A stretch of 38,110 bases of DNA from an uncultured Lachnospiraceae bacterium (GTDB lineage Bacteria > Bacillota > Clostridia > Lachnospirales > Lachnospiraceae), in NCBI GenBank assembly GCA_902767135.1, contig CACXGE010000144.1:1-38110 (forward strand). Direction: 5' to 3'. Position 1 is the stretch's first letter. Every line of letters starts with the position of its first letter. The translations under genes were made by a program, and so were the position numbers. Of this stretch, positions 9,074 through 15,602 are shown one piece after another. Under the pieces are notes generated by a model. The model was given only the letters and a program-made list of their open reading frames with translations. It searched no databases and had not been told where the DNA came from.

Positions 9074-9772
9074 CTATAGCCAACGATAATTCACAAATCC
9101 AAATCCCCGGGAATTCATCTCCAGTACCCCTGTTCCCAATGCCAGATAAGCCAGTTTTTGAGCCATTGCATTTTCCGCCACATGCATTCGCACCTTGTCC
9201 CCCAGAAGTCTGACTCCTTTGTATTCCGATGCCACCGGACATTTGCTTAAAAATTCTACTCCTGTAAATAGTTCAAAATCTTCTTCAAGTTTTTCACCAC
9301 AGAATTCATTCCATTTTTTGATCAAATTCCCCTTCATTCTTTCCTCAAACTGAACCACTGTCATTTCATCTTTCCAATAACCAGAATCACATTTCAAAAT
9401 AGCTGGTGTCAAGGTGTATATTACATCAATATGTTTCCTTGGCAAAATCCTTACCTGAGCAGTTAGGCCTTTCAGTTTTCGGGTGTGAGTGTGAACTACA
9501 TACTCTGAAAAATGTTTTGCAAGGCTGACATCCAGGGTGCGAAGAGTGAGTGTGTAAATTTTATCTTTCTTATACACCTTGTCTTTTTCCAAGGGATAAA
9601 GACTATCATAACAGTAAAACTTATACTTATTCTCCCTGTGCAGTGCTGCAAACTGGCTGGTACCTGCCAGTCCACTATCAATATACGTAGTCAGCTCTCT
9701 CCGTATTTCATTTGCAGAAATATCTGCCATGACATATATCTTGATTTTTGTTTCATATACAGAAACTTCCAT
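9074..9772 (-). CDS. cas6: Cas6 pre-crRNA endoribonuclease
   Basis: A 232-residue Cas6, which cuts repeat RNA at the base of the hairpin to leave the 8-nt handle. The C-terminal glycine-rich signature is clear (LGTGVLEMNSRGFGFVNYRW), and a tandem ferredoxin fold fits the length. Translation should start at 9772 (MEVSVYETK), 7 nt after AAGGAGG; an adjacent in-frame ATG at 9775 is possible. The frame runs upstream to 9856 but that part lies before the ribosome site and covers the likely transcript leader. It is the first gene of the cas operon. Besides array repeats it should be able to process the degenerate repeats at 9932-10019, whose hairpins are preserved. Confidence 0.93.
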   Translation of the reverse strand: MEVSVYETKIKIYVMADISANEIRRELTTYIDSGLAGTSQFAALHRENKYKFYCYDSLYPLEKDKVYKKDKIYTLTLRTLDVSLAKHFSEYVVHTHTRKLKGLTAQVRILPRKHIDVIYTLTPAILKCDSGYWKDEMTVVQFEERMKGNLIKKWNEFCGEKLEEDFELFTGVEFLSKCPVASEYKGVRLLGDKVRMHVAENAMAQKLAYLALGTGVLEMNSRGFGFVNYRWL

Positions 9773-9858
9773 CATCTCACCTCCTTTTTCACAATGGTTA
9801 TTCGGTAACACAATAAATAATAGCACTTGAAATCTCTTTGTATTGAACCGATACATTG

Positions 9859-9887
9859 ATTATACATTATGTTTTTGAAAAACGCAA
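9859..9887 (-). promoter_or_regulatory. Promoter of the cas operon
   Basis: On the minus strand TTGCGT (9887-9882), a 17-nt spacer and a perfect TATAAT (9864-9859) precede cas6. Transcription would start near 9852, leaving a leader of about 80 nt. The -35 element lies inside the region matched by the crRNA-like RNA encoded just upstream. Confidence 0.8.
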
Positions 9888-9909
9888 TACTTATTCTTAA
9901 TTAGTTTGA
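9879..9909 (-). promoter_or_regulatory. Predicted target of the crRNA-like RNA in the cas promoter
   Basis: Minus strand 9909-9907 reads TCA, a PAM used by clostridial type I-B systems. The next 15 bases (from 9906 down) match the pseudo-spacer at positions 1-5, 7-11 and 13-15 and differ only at 6 and 12. Type I Cascade flips out every sixth guide base, so such mismatches cost little. A 28-nt target would end at 9879 and cover the -35 box (9882-9887). Little match exists beyond position 15, which favours binding without full-length pairing. Confidence 0.75.
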
Positions 9910-9931
9910 TTTTTTATATTGCTTATAAAAA

Positions 9932-10026
9932 ATTCTTTTACACCACGTGTTCCTATTTATCATTCTTTGAATAATATACTTAAATAGTTATTCAAATACG
10001 CTAAGCGTTCCCATTTATCGTAATCT
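9932..10026 (-). ncRNA. creR: crRNA-like regulatory RNA (CreR-type), degenerate repeat-spacer-repeat
   Basis: Two degenerate CRISPR repeats lie at 9990-10019 (19/30 identical to the array repeat) and 9932-9961 (22/30), flanking a 28-nt pseudo-spacer (9962-9989). In the crRNA sense both begin GATAAAT(A/G)GGA as in the array. The hairpin is kept although its bases change: array ACAT-GGG-ATGT, first copy ACGC-TTA-GCGT, second copy ACAC-GTG-GTGT. These are compensatory changes, so Cas6 recognition has been under selection. The tail after the stem is 8 nt in all three (ATTGAAAC, ATTTGAAT, AAAAGAAT). A promoter sits just upstream, and a run of six T follows the second copy. The arrangement corresponds to the CreR family, crRNA-like RNAs that guide the Cas complex to repress cas promoters. 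The exact transcript ends are inferred. Confidence 0.85.
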
Positions 10027-10212
10027 TTTGCAATTATACAAGATTCCTTCCAAAATCTCAAGACATAATTTATGGTAGTATTCATCATAAAAACTAAAAG
10101 AATTCCTTTGTTCTATATCATCATACACATTGACAAACTCAACCTCATTGCCTGTAACGTGATAACAAAATCTGACCCAGTCACGGATGAATACTACCGC
10201 TTTATTTCCCAC
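10015..10212 (-). CDS. Possible small protein of unknown function upstream of the crRNA-like RNA
   Basis: A 65-residue frame opening with GTG at 10212 (GNKAVVFIRDWV) and ending KRLR at a stop inside the first degenerate repeat. The sequence has a plausible protein composition, aromatic and acidic, but I do not recognise it. There is no convincing ribosome site, no ATG, and the last 16 codons overlap the -35/-10 elements of the crRNA-like RNA. It begins 24 nt after the histidine kinase stop and could be read from that transcript. Alternatives: a remnant of a longer gene, or a partner gene of the regulatory RNA. Coding status is uncertain. Confidence 0.35.
   Translation of the reverse strand: MGNKAVVFIRDWVRFCYHVTGNEVEFVNVYDDIEQRNSFSFYDEYYHKLCLEILEGILYNCKRLR
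10033..10061 (-). promoter_or_regulatory. Promoter of the crRNA-like RNA
   Basis: Minus strand TTGAGA (10061-10056), a 17-nt spacer and a perfect TATAAT (10038-10033). Initiation about 7 nt downstream would start the RNA near 10026, some 6 nt before the first degenerate repeat. This is the tight spacing expected for a dedicated crRNA-like transcript. Confidence 0.75.
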
Positions 10213-10236
10213 ATTAAAAATATGTTGGTTATTTTA

Positions 10237-11658
10237 CTATAATATTCGTTCTTTCCTTCCATAGATTCCCATTCTCACCACAAAACAGTTTTTTCCCTGA
10301 TATACCTCATAGGTAAGAGTCCCTCGTTGTTTCTCCATAATAACTTTGGATATAGAAAGACCCAGTCCAGTGCCACCATTGGTTTTTCTTGCCTTATCTC
10401 CACGGACAAAGGGATCAAAAATGATGTTTTGTAAATCCTCTGAGATAATTTCACCGTCATCCCAAACACGTAGCTCCACCTGTTTTTCCAACACAGATAG
10501 TTTGACACCCACCTGCTCTCCTGTCTGGTTATATTTTCCTGCATTGCTTAATAGGTTTCCTATCACCCTAGCCATGGCTTCCTCATCTGCCTGGATATAA
10601 TATGGTGTTTCCGGAATATCAATGTCTAACGAAAGCCCTGCATTTAAAATATCCTCATAAAACTCTGCACAAATCTGCCGTGTCAGCTCACAGATATCCA
10701 CCTGTTTTAACTGTAAATGAAAATCCGGGTTTTCCATTTTTAACATCAAAAACATATTTTCTGCAAGGCTGCATACCCTGTCTGCCTTTTTATCAATGGT
10801 TTGATAATAGGACATTTTTTTTGCTTCCGGAACCAAATCACTTTCCAGAGCATTGGCATACCCTTTGATAGTGGAAAGAGGTGTTTTTATATCATGGGAA
10901 AGCTCCAATAACAGTTGGGATTTTTTTTGCTCCATTTCTTCTTTTTCCTGTCTGCTTTCCTCTAACTGCTTCATCATCAAATTAAAGGTATCACGGATTT
11001 CCACAAATTCCCACTCTGCCACAAAATCAAGATAAACTCCCTCTTCCCCTGCCTTTACCTTTTCCATTCCTTTCACCAGTTGATTCAATGGCTTTTTTAT
11101 CTTTTTACTCAGATAATGACTAAGGATAATACAATTAGAGATAAATAGAAGTATAAATACTATAGACGACAAACGGGTTGCTGTGTGCCCACCTTGTGTC
11201 TGGTTTCCCAGCATCACTGTTACTCCTATCTGCACCAGTTTTCTCTCATAAATGCATAAAAAATAAGTTTTTCTTTTCTCCAGATACTGCATGACACCAA
11301 TATAAGAATTTTCTTCTGTTGCACTGACATTCATTAAAGAAGAAAGTTCTTCCTGGGTATAACTTTGCTGTTCTCTTTGCCTTTCCCCATACACATTTAT
11401 TACCTGAAAGTTTTGATCCAGTTCTTCCACCCAGCCACCCATCTTTTCTATCTGTTCCATATTTAAAATATTACCATCCTCATCCACAAAGGAATTGGGT
11501 GGCATGGTCTGGTCGCTGCCCCCGCTGATATATATCATGGACACAATCAGACATACAACAAAGGACACAAGAACCATCACGGAAAATACAATATAGCTTA
11601 CCACCAGCTTACTGAAAATACTTTTTTTTAATCTAAAGTTTCTCTTGATCCTTTTCAA
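10237..11658 (-). CDS. Sensor histidine kinase (VanS/EnvZ-type)
   Basis: A 473-residue membrane kinase. Transmembrane segments lie at about 16-44 and 163-183 with an extracellular sensor loop of about 120 residues between them, then a HAMP-like region, the H box with phospho-acceptor His255 (LSHDIKTPLS), the N box (GNLLSNAGKYNQ) and GGTGLGLSI near the end. It should phosphorylate the response regulator encoded just upstream. The first in-frame start is TTG 11658, overlapping the regulator gene by 26 bp; no ATG precedes the first membrane segment, so the exact start is uncertain. Last gene of the ABC-metallopeptidase-regulator operon. Confidence 0.9.
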   Translation of the reverse strand: MKRIKRNFRLKKSIFSKLVVSYIVFSVMVLVSFVVCLIVSMIYISGGSDQTMPPNSFVDEDGNILNMEQIEKMGGWVEELDQNFQVINVYGERQREQQSYTQEELSSLMNVSATEENSYIGVMQYLEKRKTYFLCIYERKLVQIGVTVMLGNQTQGGHTATRLSSIVFILLFISNCIILSHYLSKKIKKPLNQLVKGMEKVKAGEEGVYLDFVAEWEFVEIRDTFNLMMKQLEESRQEKEEMEQKKSQLLLELSHDIKTPLSTIKGYANALESDLVPEAKKMSYYQTIDKKADRVCSLAENMFLMLKMENPDFHLQLKQVDICELTRQICAEFYEDILNAGLSLDIDIPETPYYIQADEEAMARVIGNLLSNAGKYNQTGEQVGVKLSVLEKQVELRVWDDGEIISEDLQNIIFDPFVRGDKARKTNGGTGLGLSISKVIMEKQRGTLTYEVYQGKNCFVVRMGIYGRKERIL

Positions 11659-12331
11659 ATTTATATCCCAACCCTTTCACTGTCTTTAACATCATAGGTA
11701 CCCTTGAATTATCCTCGATTTTTCCTCGAAGATTACTGATATGTACCATTAACGTATTATCATCTGCAATGTATTCATCTCCCCAGACATAATCATATAT
11801 CTGCTGTTTTGTATAAATTCTACCTGGACTCTCCATAAGGAGCTTTAAAATCAAAAATTCTGTTTTGGTAAGTTCTATGATTTCTCCCTGCTTTTTTACA
11901 ATTCCTTCTGCCACATACAATTCTATATCAAACTGCTTATAAATCTCCGTCCTTGTTTCCTGATAATCATAATTTCTTCGAATCTGAGCTTTGATTCTTG
12001 CCACTACCTCCATAGGATTGTAGGGTTTTGTGATATAGTCATCCGCCCCTAATTCCAGTCCCAGAATCTTATCATAATCCTGGGTTCTTGCAGTCAACAT
12101 AATCGCTGGCACTTTACTTACCTTTCGAATCTTTCGCAGTACCGTAAATCCATCCATTCCCGGCATCATAATGTCCAATACCACTAAGTGGGGGCTTTCC
12201 TTTTTGAAAAGCTCCCACGCCTGATTCCCATCCCAAGCCTTTATCAGCTCTAAATTTTCCTTTGCCACGTACAACTCCAGCACAGATAATAATTCCACCT
12301 CATCATCTGCCACTAATACTTTATAAGCCAT
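11633..12331 (-). CDS. OmpR/VanR-type response regulator
   Basis: A 232-residue regulator with receiver domain (about 1-120) and winged-helix DNA-binding domain (about 135-232). The acidic pocket (VADDEVE), phosphorylation site in LVVLDIMMPGMDG, the Thr in MLTAR and the Lys in YITKPYNP are all present. The effector domain ends TVKGLGYKFE, typical of the OmpR class. I start at ATG 12331 with GAGAGG about 9 nt upstream; the longer open frame overlaps the preceding gene and is rejected. It is paired with the kinase at 10237 and very likely controls the operon it sits in. Confidence 0.93.
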   Translation of the reverse strand: MAYKVLVADDEVELLSVLELYVAKENLELIKAWDGNQAWELFKKESPHLVVLDIMMPGMDGFTVLRKIRKVSKVPAIMLTARTQDYDKILGLELGADDYITKPYNPMEVVARIKAQIRRNYDYQETRTEIYKQFDIELYVAEGIVKKQGEIIELTKTEFLILKLLMESPGRIYTKQQIYDYVWGDEYIADDNTLMVHISNLRGKIEDNSRVPMMLKTVKGLGYKFEKDQEKL

Positions 12332-12365
12332 GATGTATCCTCTCAATTCTACTGCTATGCTTCCG

Positions 12366-13337
12366 TTATCGAACTTGTTCATACAATAAATCTGTAAGGC
12401 TTTCAGAGAAGTCATAGTTTTCTTTCCAACCGTCAGAAAATTTATCTAAAATTTTGCATTTCGCCATCCCCATCTTATAGTATTTCTGGCTTCCATCGGT
12501 ATAATGAGCCATAGGTTCTATGTAATATTCCTCGTACTCTTCTTTTGTGTGCATCATACCATAAACCGTACTTTCCACATAAAAGGCAGTACCTTCCACT
12601 CTTTCATAATACTCTTCCAAAACCAGCACATCCTCTGGAAGCAGTGCCTTTCTCTCTTCCTCATTCCTTTTGTATTGTAACAGGTCCTTTTTAATTTCTT
12701 CTATACTATCACTTAACACCATTTTTTTCAACAAATCCAGTTGTTTTTCATATAGTCTAACTATCTTTGCATTATTGTCCACATGTTCCACAATCATCTG
12801 CTCACTTAAGCCGCCTTCATCAAAATCTCTCCCTTGCAGGCATTCTATTATGTTTTCTTCAAAATTTGTCATCTGAAACGCATGGAAACCTTCGTGATAC
12901 ATAGTGGCAATATGTTCTTCATCACCATATGCATTCTCTTCAAACACTGTATTTTCTGCCGAACCTGCAGACATCACTTCTGTGGTATTCAGTAATTCAA
13001 ACATTTTACTGAATTTTTCTATAGTAGGCAGCAATACTTCATAATGGTCCTCCGCCTCATATGTCGTTCCAACAAATACGTCAAACACAGGCTTTCTCTT
13101 TTCCACCTGACAATCCTCTGCGCTTCCTGTGACCACATAATCATGTTCCCCATCATAAAAGGCCACTGGAAACTGTGACAAACGGTAACCTTGAAACGTG
13201 CTTTCTTCCACTTCCCCTTCTATGCCAAGTGCCTGCTTATAAATCTCTATATTTCTGTCACTCAGTCCATAGGTTCCTGTAGCTAGAGTGGCAATACACA
13301 GCACACCCCCCACAGCCAGATAAATTATTTTCTTCAT
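12366..13337 (-). CDS. Putative exported zinc metallopeptidase
   Basis: A 323-residue protein with an N-terminal hydrophobic segment (residues 4-24, after MKK) that can serve as signal peptide or membrane anchor. An HExxH-type zinc motif is visible: His148-Glu149-Gly-Phe-His152 in MYHEGFHAFQ. Further on, GTAFYVES within an acidic helix could supply the third ligand. I do not recognise the specific family. It lies between the ABC permease and the two-component genes in one operon, which suggests an extracytoplasmic role linked to the exporter, such as cleaving an exported peptide or a harmful peptide from outside. Function is inferred from the motif only. Confidence 0.6.
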   Translation of the reverse strand: MKKIIYLAVGGVLCIATLATGTYGLSDRNIEIYKQALGIEGEVEESTFQGYRLSQFPVAFYDGEHDYVVTGSAEDCQVEKRKPVFDVFVGTTYEAEDHYEVLLPTIEKFSKMFELLNTTEVMSAGSAENTVFEENAYGDEEHIATMYHEGFHAFQMTNFEENIIECLQGRDFDEGGLSEQMIVEHVDNNAKIVRLYEKQLDLLKKMVLSDSIEEIKKDLLQYKRNEEERKALLPEDVLVLEEYYERVEGTAFYVESTVYGMMHTKEEYEEYYIEPMAHYTDGSQKYYKMGMAKCKILDKFSDGWKENYDFSESLTDLLYEQVR

Positions 13338-13352
13338 TCTCCCATCCTCCTG

Positions 13353-14114
13353 CTATGCTTCTTTTTTTCGAAATACAAAGAAAAATACGGTCAATATGTA
13401 TATGATGAAAAACCCTTTCAAAATCACATGAGCATCAACATTTTCCCCGCCAATCAGATTTCCTGCCTGACTCTGAATTTCATTTAAATCCGGAATTATC
13501 TTTAAGATTACGGAAATTATGGTTTCTGTAAATCCACCAGCCATATTTTTTACTACATCTAATATCCCATGAAAAATGCCAATCAGAAAACATGCCGTAG
13601 CAATCACTCCCGCTGCCATTCCAGGCAGTACAATACTAAGAAGGCTGGTAAATAAACTTACCATACATATTCCTGTCGCCATAATAAAAAATGCTGGAAT
13701 CAAGGAAAAAATCTCCTGAGTTTCCTGCTTGATGATTGCTACCCAAAACAAGCCCGAATAAATCATCAACGCTGCCATAAGACTGCTGATCACATTTGCT
13801 ATTGCCAGACAAATATGATACTGCCACTGCTTCACACCCCTAATCCAGATTAAATGACTGGTTTTGCGTCGATATTCATTAGGTATTGTATTGATACTAA
13901 GTGCAATTGCCAGAGCACCACTGATGGCATTGATTAACACTACCATCACAGGTGCCAACATGTGATATCCTGTCACTACTTCTCCTCCTATGGTAAGTGT
14001 CCCTGCCCCCGATGAGAATAAAATGACCAACAACAGCCCTATCACCGCCACCACATATAGTTCTTTTCTTCTGATTCTTTCCTTTAGTGCATTTACTGTA
14101 ATAGTCATTGTCAT
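13353..14114 (-). CDS. ABC-2 type transporter permease
   Basis: A 253-residue integral membrane protein with about six hydrophobic segments, starting near residue 18 (VVAVIGLLLVILF) and ending with a cytoplasmic FRKKEA tail. It directly follows the ATPase gene with no gap (ATPase stop at 14115, this start at 14114), so it is the membrane half of the same exporter. ATPase-permease pairs linked to VanRS-like systems commonly export or give immunity to peptides and lipids, but the substrate cannot be read from the sequence. Confidence 0.85.
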   Translation of the reverse strand: MTMTITVNALKERIRRKELYVVAVIGLLLVILFSSGAGTLTIGGEVVTGYHMLAPVMVVLINAISGALAIALSINTIPNEYRRKTSHLIWIRGVKQWQYHICLAIANVISSLMAALMIYSGLFWVAIIKQETQEIFSLIPAFFIMATGICMVSLFTSLLSIVLPGMAAGVIATACFLIGIFHGILDVVKNMAGGFTETIISVILKIIPDLNEIQSQAGNLIGGENVDAHVILKGFFIIYILTVFFFVFRKKEA

Positions 14115-14795
14115 TTATCTCACACCTCCTACGGTTTCTACAAAAATTTCTTCCAGACTCTTTCCCTGATGCTCTTCCTGCCGTGTCCAGGTTTTCAGTA
14201 CTTTCCCTTTTTTCATAATAATCCCCCGGTCACACACCCGCTCAATATCATTTAAAATATGAGAATTGAGAATTATAGTTTTTCCCTGTTTCTTTAACTC
14301 TCCAATCAGTTGCATCATTTCTACCCTGCCCAATGCATCCAACCCTGCTGTAGGCTCATCTAAAATGAGCAATTGGGGATTTCCCAGCAATGCCTGGCCC
14401 AAAGCCAAACGCTGCAGCATCCCTTTTGAGTATACTTTGATTTTCGTCTTACTGTCTTCTAAGCCCACTACTTCAAGTAATTCTCCTACCAGATTAGAAA
14501 TTAAAGTTTTATCGATTTTCTGAATTTTTGCATAATATGTAAGTGCTTCCCTTCCGGTAAGAAACGGTGGAAAAAACGGAGTTTCCGGAGAATAACCAAT
14601 GGTTAAGCCCTCCTTTTTTTCTATCTCTCCAGAATCTTTTCGAATCAATCCTAAAATCATTTTAATGGTGGTAGTCTTTCCTGCTCCGTTACTTCCAAGC
14701 AGCGCAAATACTTCCCCCTCCTTTACCTGAAAACTTAGGTTGTCCACCACGGTAACATTTTTATACTTTTTTGTAATATCCCTACAACTTAACAC
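14115..14795 (-). CDS. ABC transporter ATP-binding protein
   Basis: A 226-residue nucleotide-binding protein. Walker A is LLGSNGAGKTTT near residue 35, the signature region is YSKGMLQRLALGQAL, Walker B is LLILDEPTAGLD, and the switch His is in LNSHILND. It belongs to the CcmA/BcrA-like group pairing with ABC-2 permeases. Translation starts at GTG 14795 with GGAGG 9 nt upstream. It is the first gene of the operon running to 10237. The upstream region has been altered by a MITE insertion ending 37 nt before the start codon. Confidence 0.9.
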   Translation of the reverse strand: MLSCRDITKKYKNVTVVDNLSFQVKEGEVFALLGSNGAGKTTTIKMILGLIRKDSGEIEKKEGLTIGYSPETPFFPPFLTGREALTYYAKIQKIDKTLISNLVGELLEVVGLEDSKTKIKVYSKGMLQRLALGQALLGNPQLLILDEPTAGLDALGRVEMMQLIGELKKQGKTIILNSHILNDIERVCDRGIIMKKGKVLKTWTRQEEHQGKSLEEIFVETVGGVR

Positions 14796-14831
14796 TACAC
14801 AATACCTCCTTCATTACTTCGTGGTATATCA

Positions 14832-14965
14832 GTAACAGTTCAGCCACAGGCTAAACTGTTACCAAATCGGGCAATGCTTACGCATGCAAAATTGCCCGAT
14901 TTTTGTGAAATACACATCTTCGCACGGTCAGCGCAGCAAATGCGCAGACCTGCCTGAACTGTTAC
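14832..14965. mobile_element. 134-bp MITE with 8-bp target duplication
   Basis: The element is bounded by perfect 12-bp inverted repeats (GTAACAGTTCAG at 14832-14843 and its complement at 14954-14965) and flanked by identical 8-bp copies GTATATCA (14824-14831 and 14966-14973), a target-site duplication. Inside are a near-perfect palindrome (14832-14862) and a strong hairpin with arms AATCGGGCAAT and ATTGCCCGATT followed by T's on the plus strand. There is no coding capacity. Ends beginning GTAA with an 8-bp duplication fit the IS66 family, which is an inference. It separates the ABC operon from sequences that lay further upstream. Confidence 0.88.
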
Positions 14966-15000
14966 GTATATCATACAAAATCCCCCTAAAATAAAAATAA

Positions 15001-15034
15001 AAGCAACCTTAAGTTAAACTTAAGATTGCTTTTT
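15001..15034. terminator. Bidirectional intrinsic terminator
   Basis: Stem AAGCAACCTTAAG / CTTAAGATTGCTT (one mismatch) with T-rich tracts on both sides. On the minus strand it follows the yjdF remnant; on the plus strand it would face the ABC operon side. Confidence 0.75.
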
Positions 15035-15040
15035 GAAATT

Positions 15041-15351
15041 TTACCTACCAGCCCCAAAACAATGTAGCAGCTGATATCCTTTGGTACCTGTAGTATCGAT
15101 TCTCCACCTGGGAGTCATCTTTTTCTCCTTATACAGACGATACCCATTGTATATATAATCTGCCAAAAGCGCCAACATCATAACAGACGCTACCCTGCAA
15201 AGTGTCCCTGGCTCCCACCTCATGAAACTCATCCTTTTGGGATTTCTTTTCATTTTGAAACAGACAACTCACCGTCCTCGATACTCTCAAATATACCTAC
15301 CCAGAATGGCTCTTCAAAATACACCGTCAGTTTTCCACTTACTTTGTCCAT
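15041..15351 (-). pseudogene. Broken yjdF-like (DUF2992) gene
   Basis: A good ribosome site (GGAGGG at 15358-15363) and ATG 15351 open a frame whose 33 residues (KLTVYFEEPFWVGIFE, then EDGELSVSK) match the start of YjdF/DUF2992 proteins. It stops with TGA at 15250. In another frame the sequence then reads MKRNPKRM (from 15253), resembling the KRNPKR motif that follows much later in intact family members. The middle of the protein appears deleted with a frame change. The remaining 62 codons to 15041 are open but do not look like YjdF. The gene lies directly behind the leftmost tuf tail, so it may be the original downstream neighbour of tuf. Confidence 0.5.
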
Positions 15352-15391
15352 AAGAATCCCTCCTAAAATAATTATTGAACAAAGAATTTAA

Positions 15392-15445
15392 TTACTCGAT
15401 AATTGTAGCAACACGTCCTGAACCTACAGTACGTCCACCTTCACG
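15392..15445 (-). other. Leftmost tuf 3'-end copy (attachment site)
   Basis: These 54 bp encode [17 protein letters not shown] and stop, the last 17 residues of EF-Tu, with synonymous differences from the tuf gene at 37855 (for example CGT instead of AGA for one Arg). No tuf coding sequence continues to the right. It marks the outer junction of island A and probably holds the original chromosomal tuf tail or the tail of the first island's donor. Confidence 0.9.
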
Positions 15446-15549
15446 CTATATGAATAGCGTTTTTCGATGTATTTTCTATGCTTTTTATGGCTGAAAACTG
15501 AATATTTTCGTTGGTTTTAGCTGTCTTATTTTTATTTGCATGATTTCTT

Positions 15550-15566
15550 GGCACCGTTTTAGCACC
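15550..15566. repeat. Paired 11-bp-spaced repeats, left arm of island A
   Basis: GGCACC at 15550 and AGCACC at 15561 lie 105 bp from the tuf tail, mirroring the pair at 20261/20272 at the other end. This is a likely arm-type integrase binding site. Confidence 0.6.
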
Positions 15567-15602
15567 AGCTCAATTCTGCTCTTGCAAATAATCATCTTCT
15601 TT

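Noticed and set aside
9063..9242. N-terminal extension of cas8b
   Set aside because: It overlaps cas6 in another frame, is low-complexity, and the ATG at 9062 has a proper ribosome site.
9932..10019. A second, decayed ordinary CRISPR array
   Set aside because: Only one unit is present, the spacer is 28 nt and not 34-36, it has its own adjacent promoter, stems are kept by compensatory change, and the spacer matches the local cas promoter.
9932..10212. A CreTA-type toxin-antitoxin module
   Set aside because: I found no match of the pseudo-spacer to the promoter region of the small frame, while the cas promoter match is good, so the CreR interpretation is preferred; a toxin is not supported.
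15443..15464. Small hairpin (ACGCTAT/ATAGCGT plus T's) at the edge of the leftmost tuf tail
   Set aside because: No plus-strand gene precedes it; it is probably part of the recombination site or chance.
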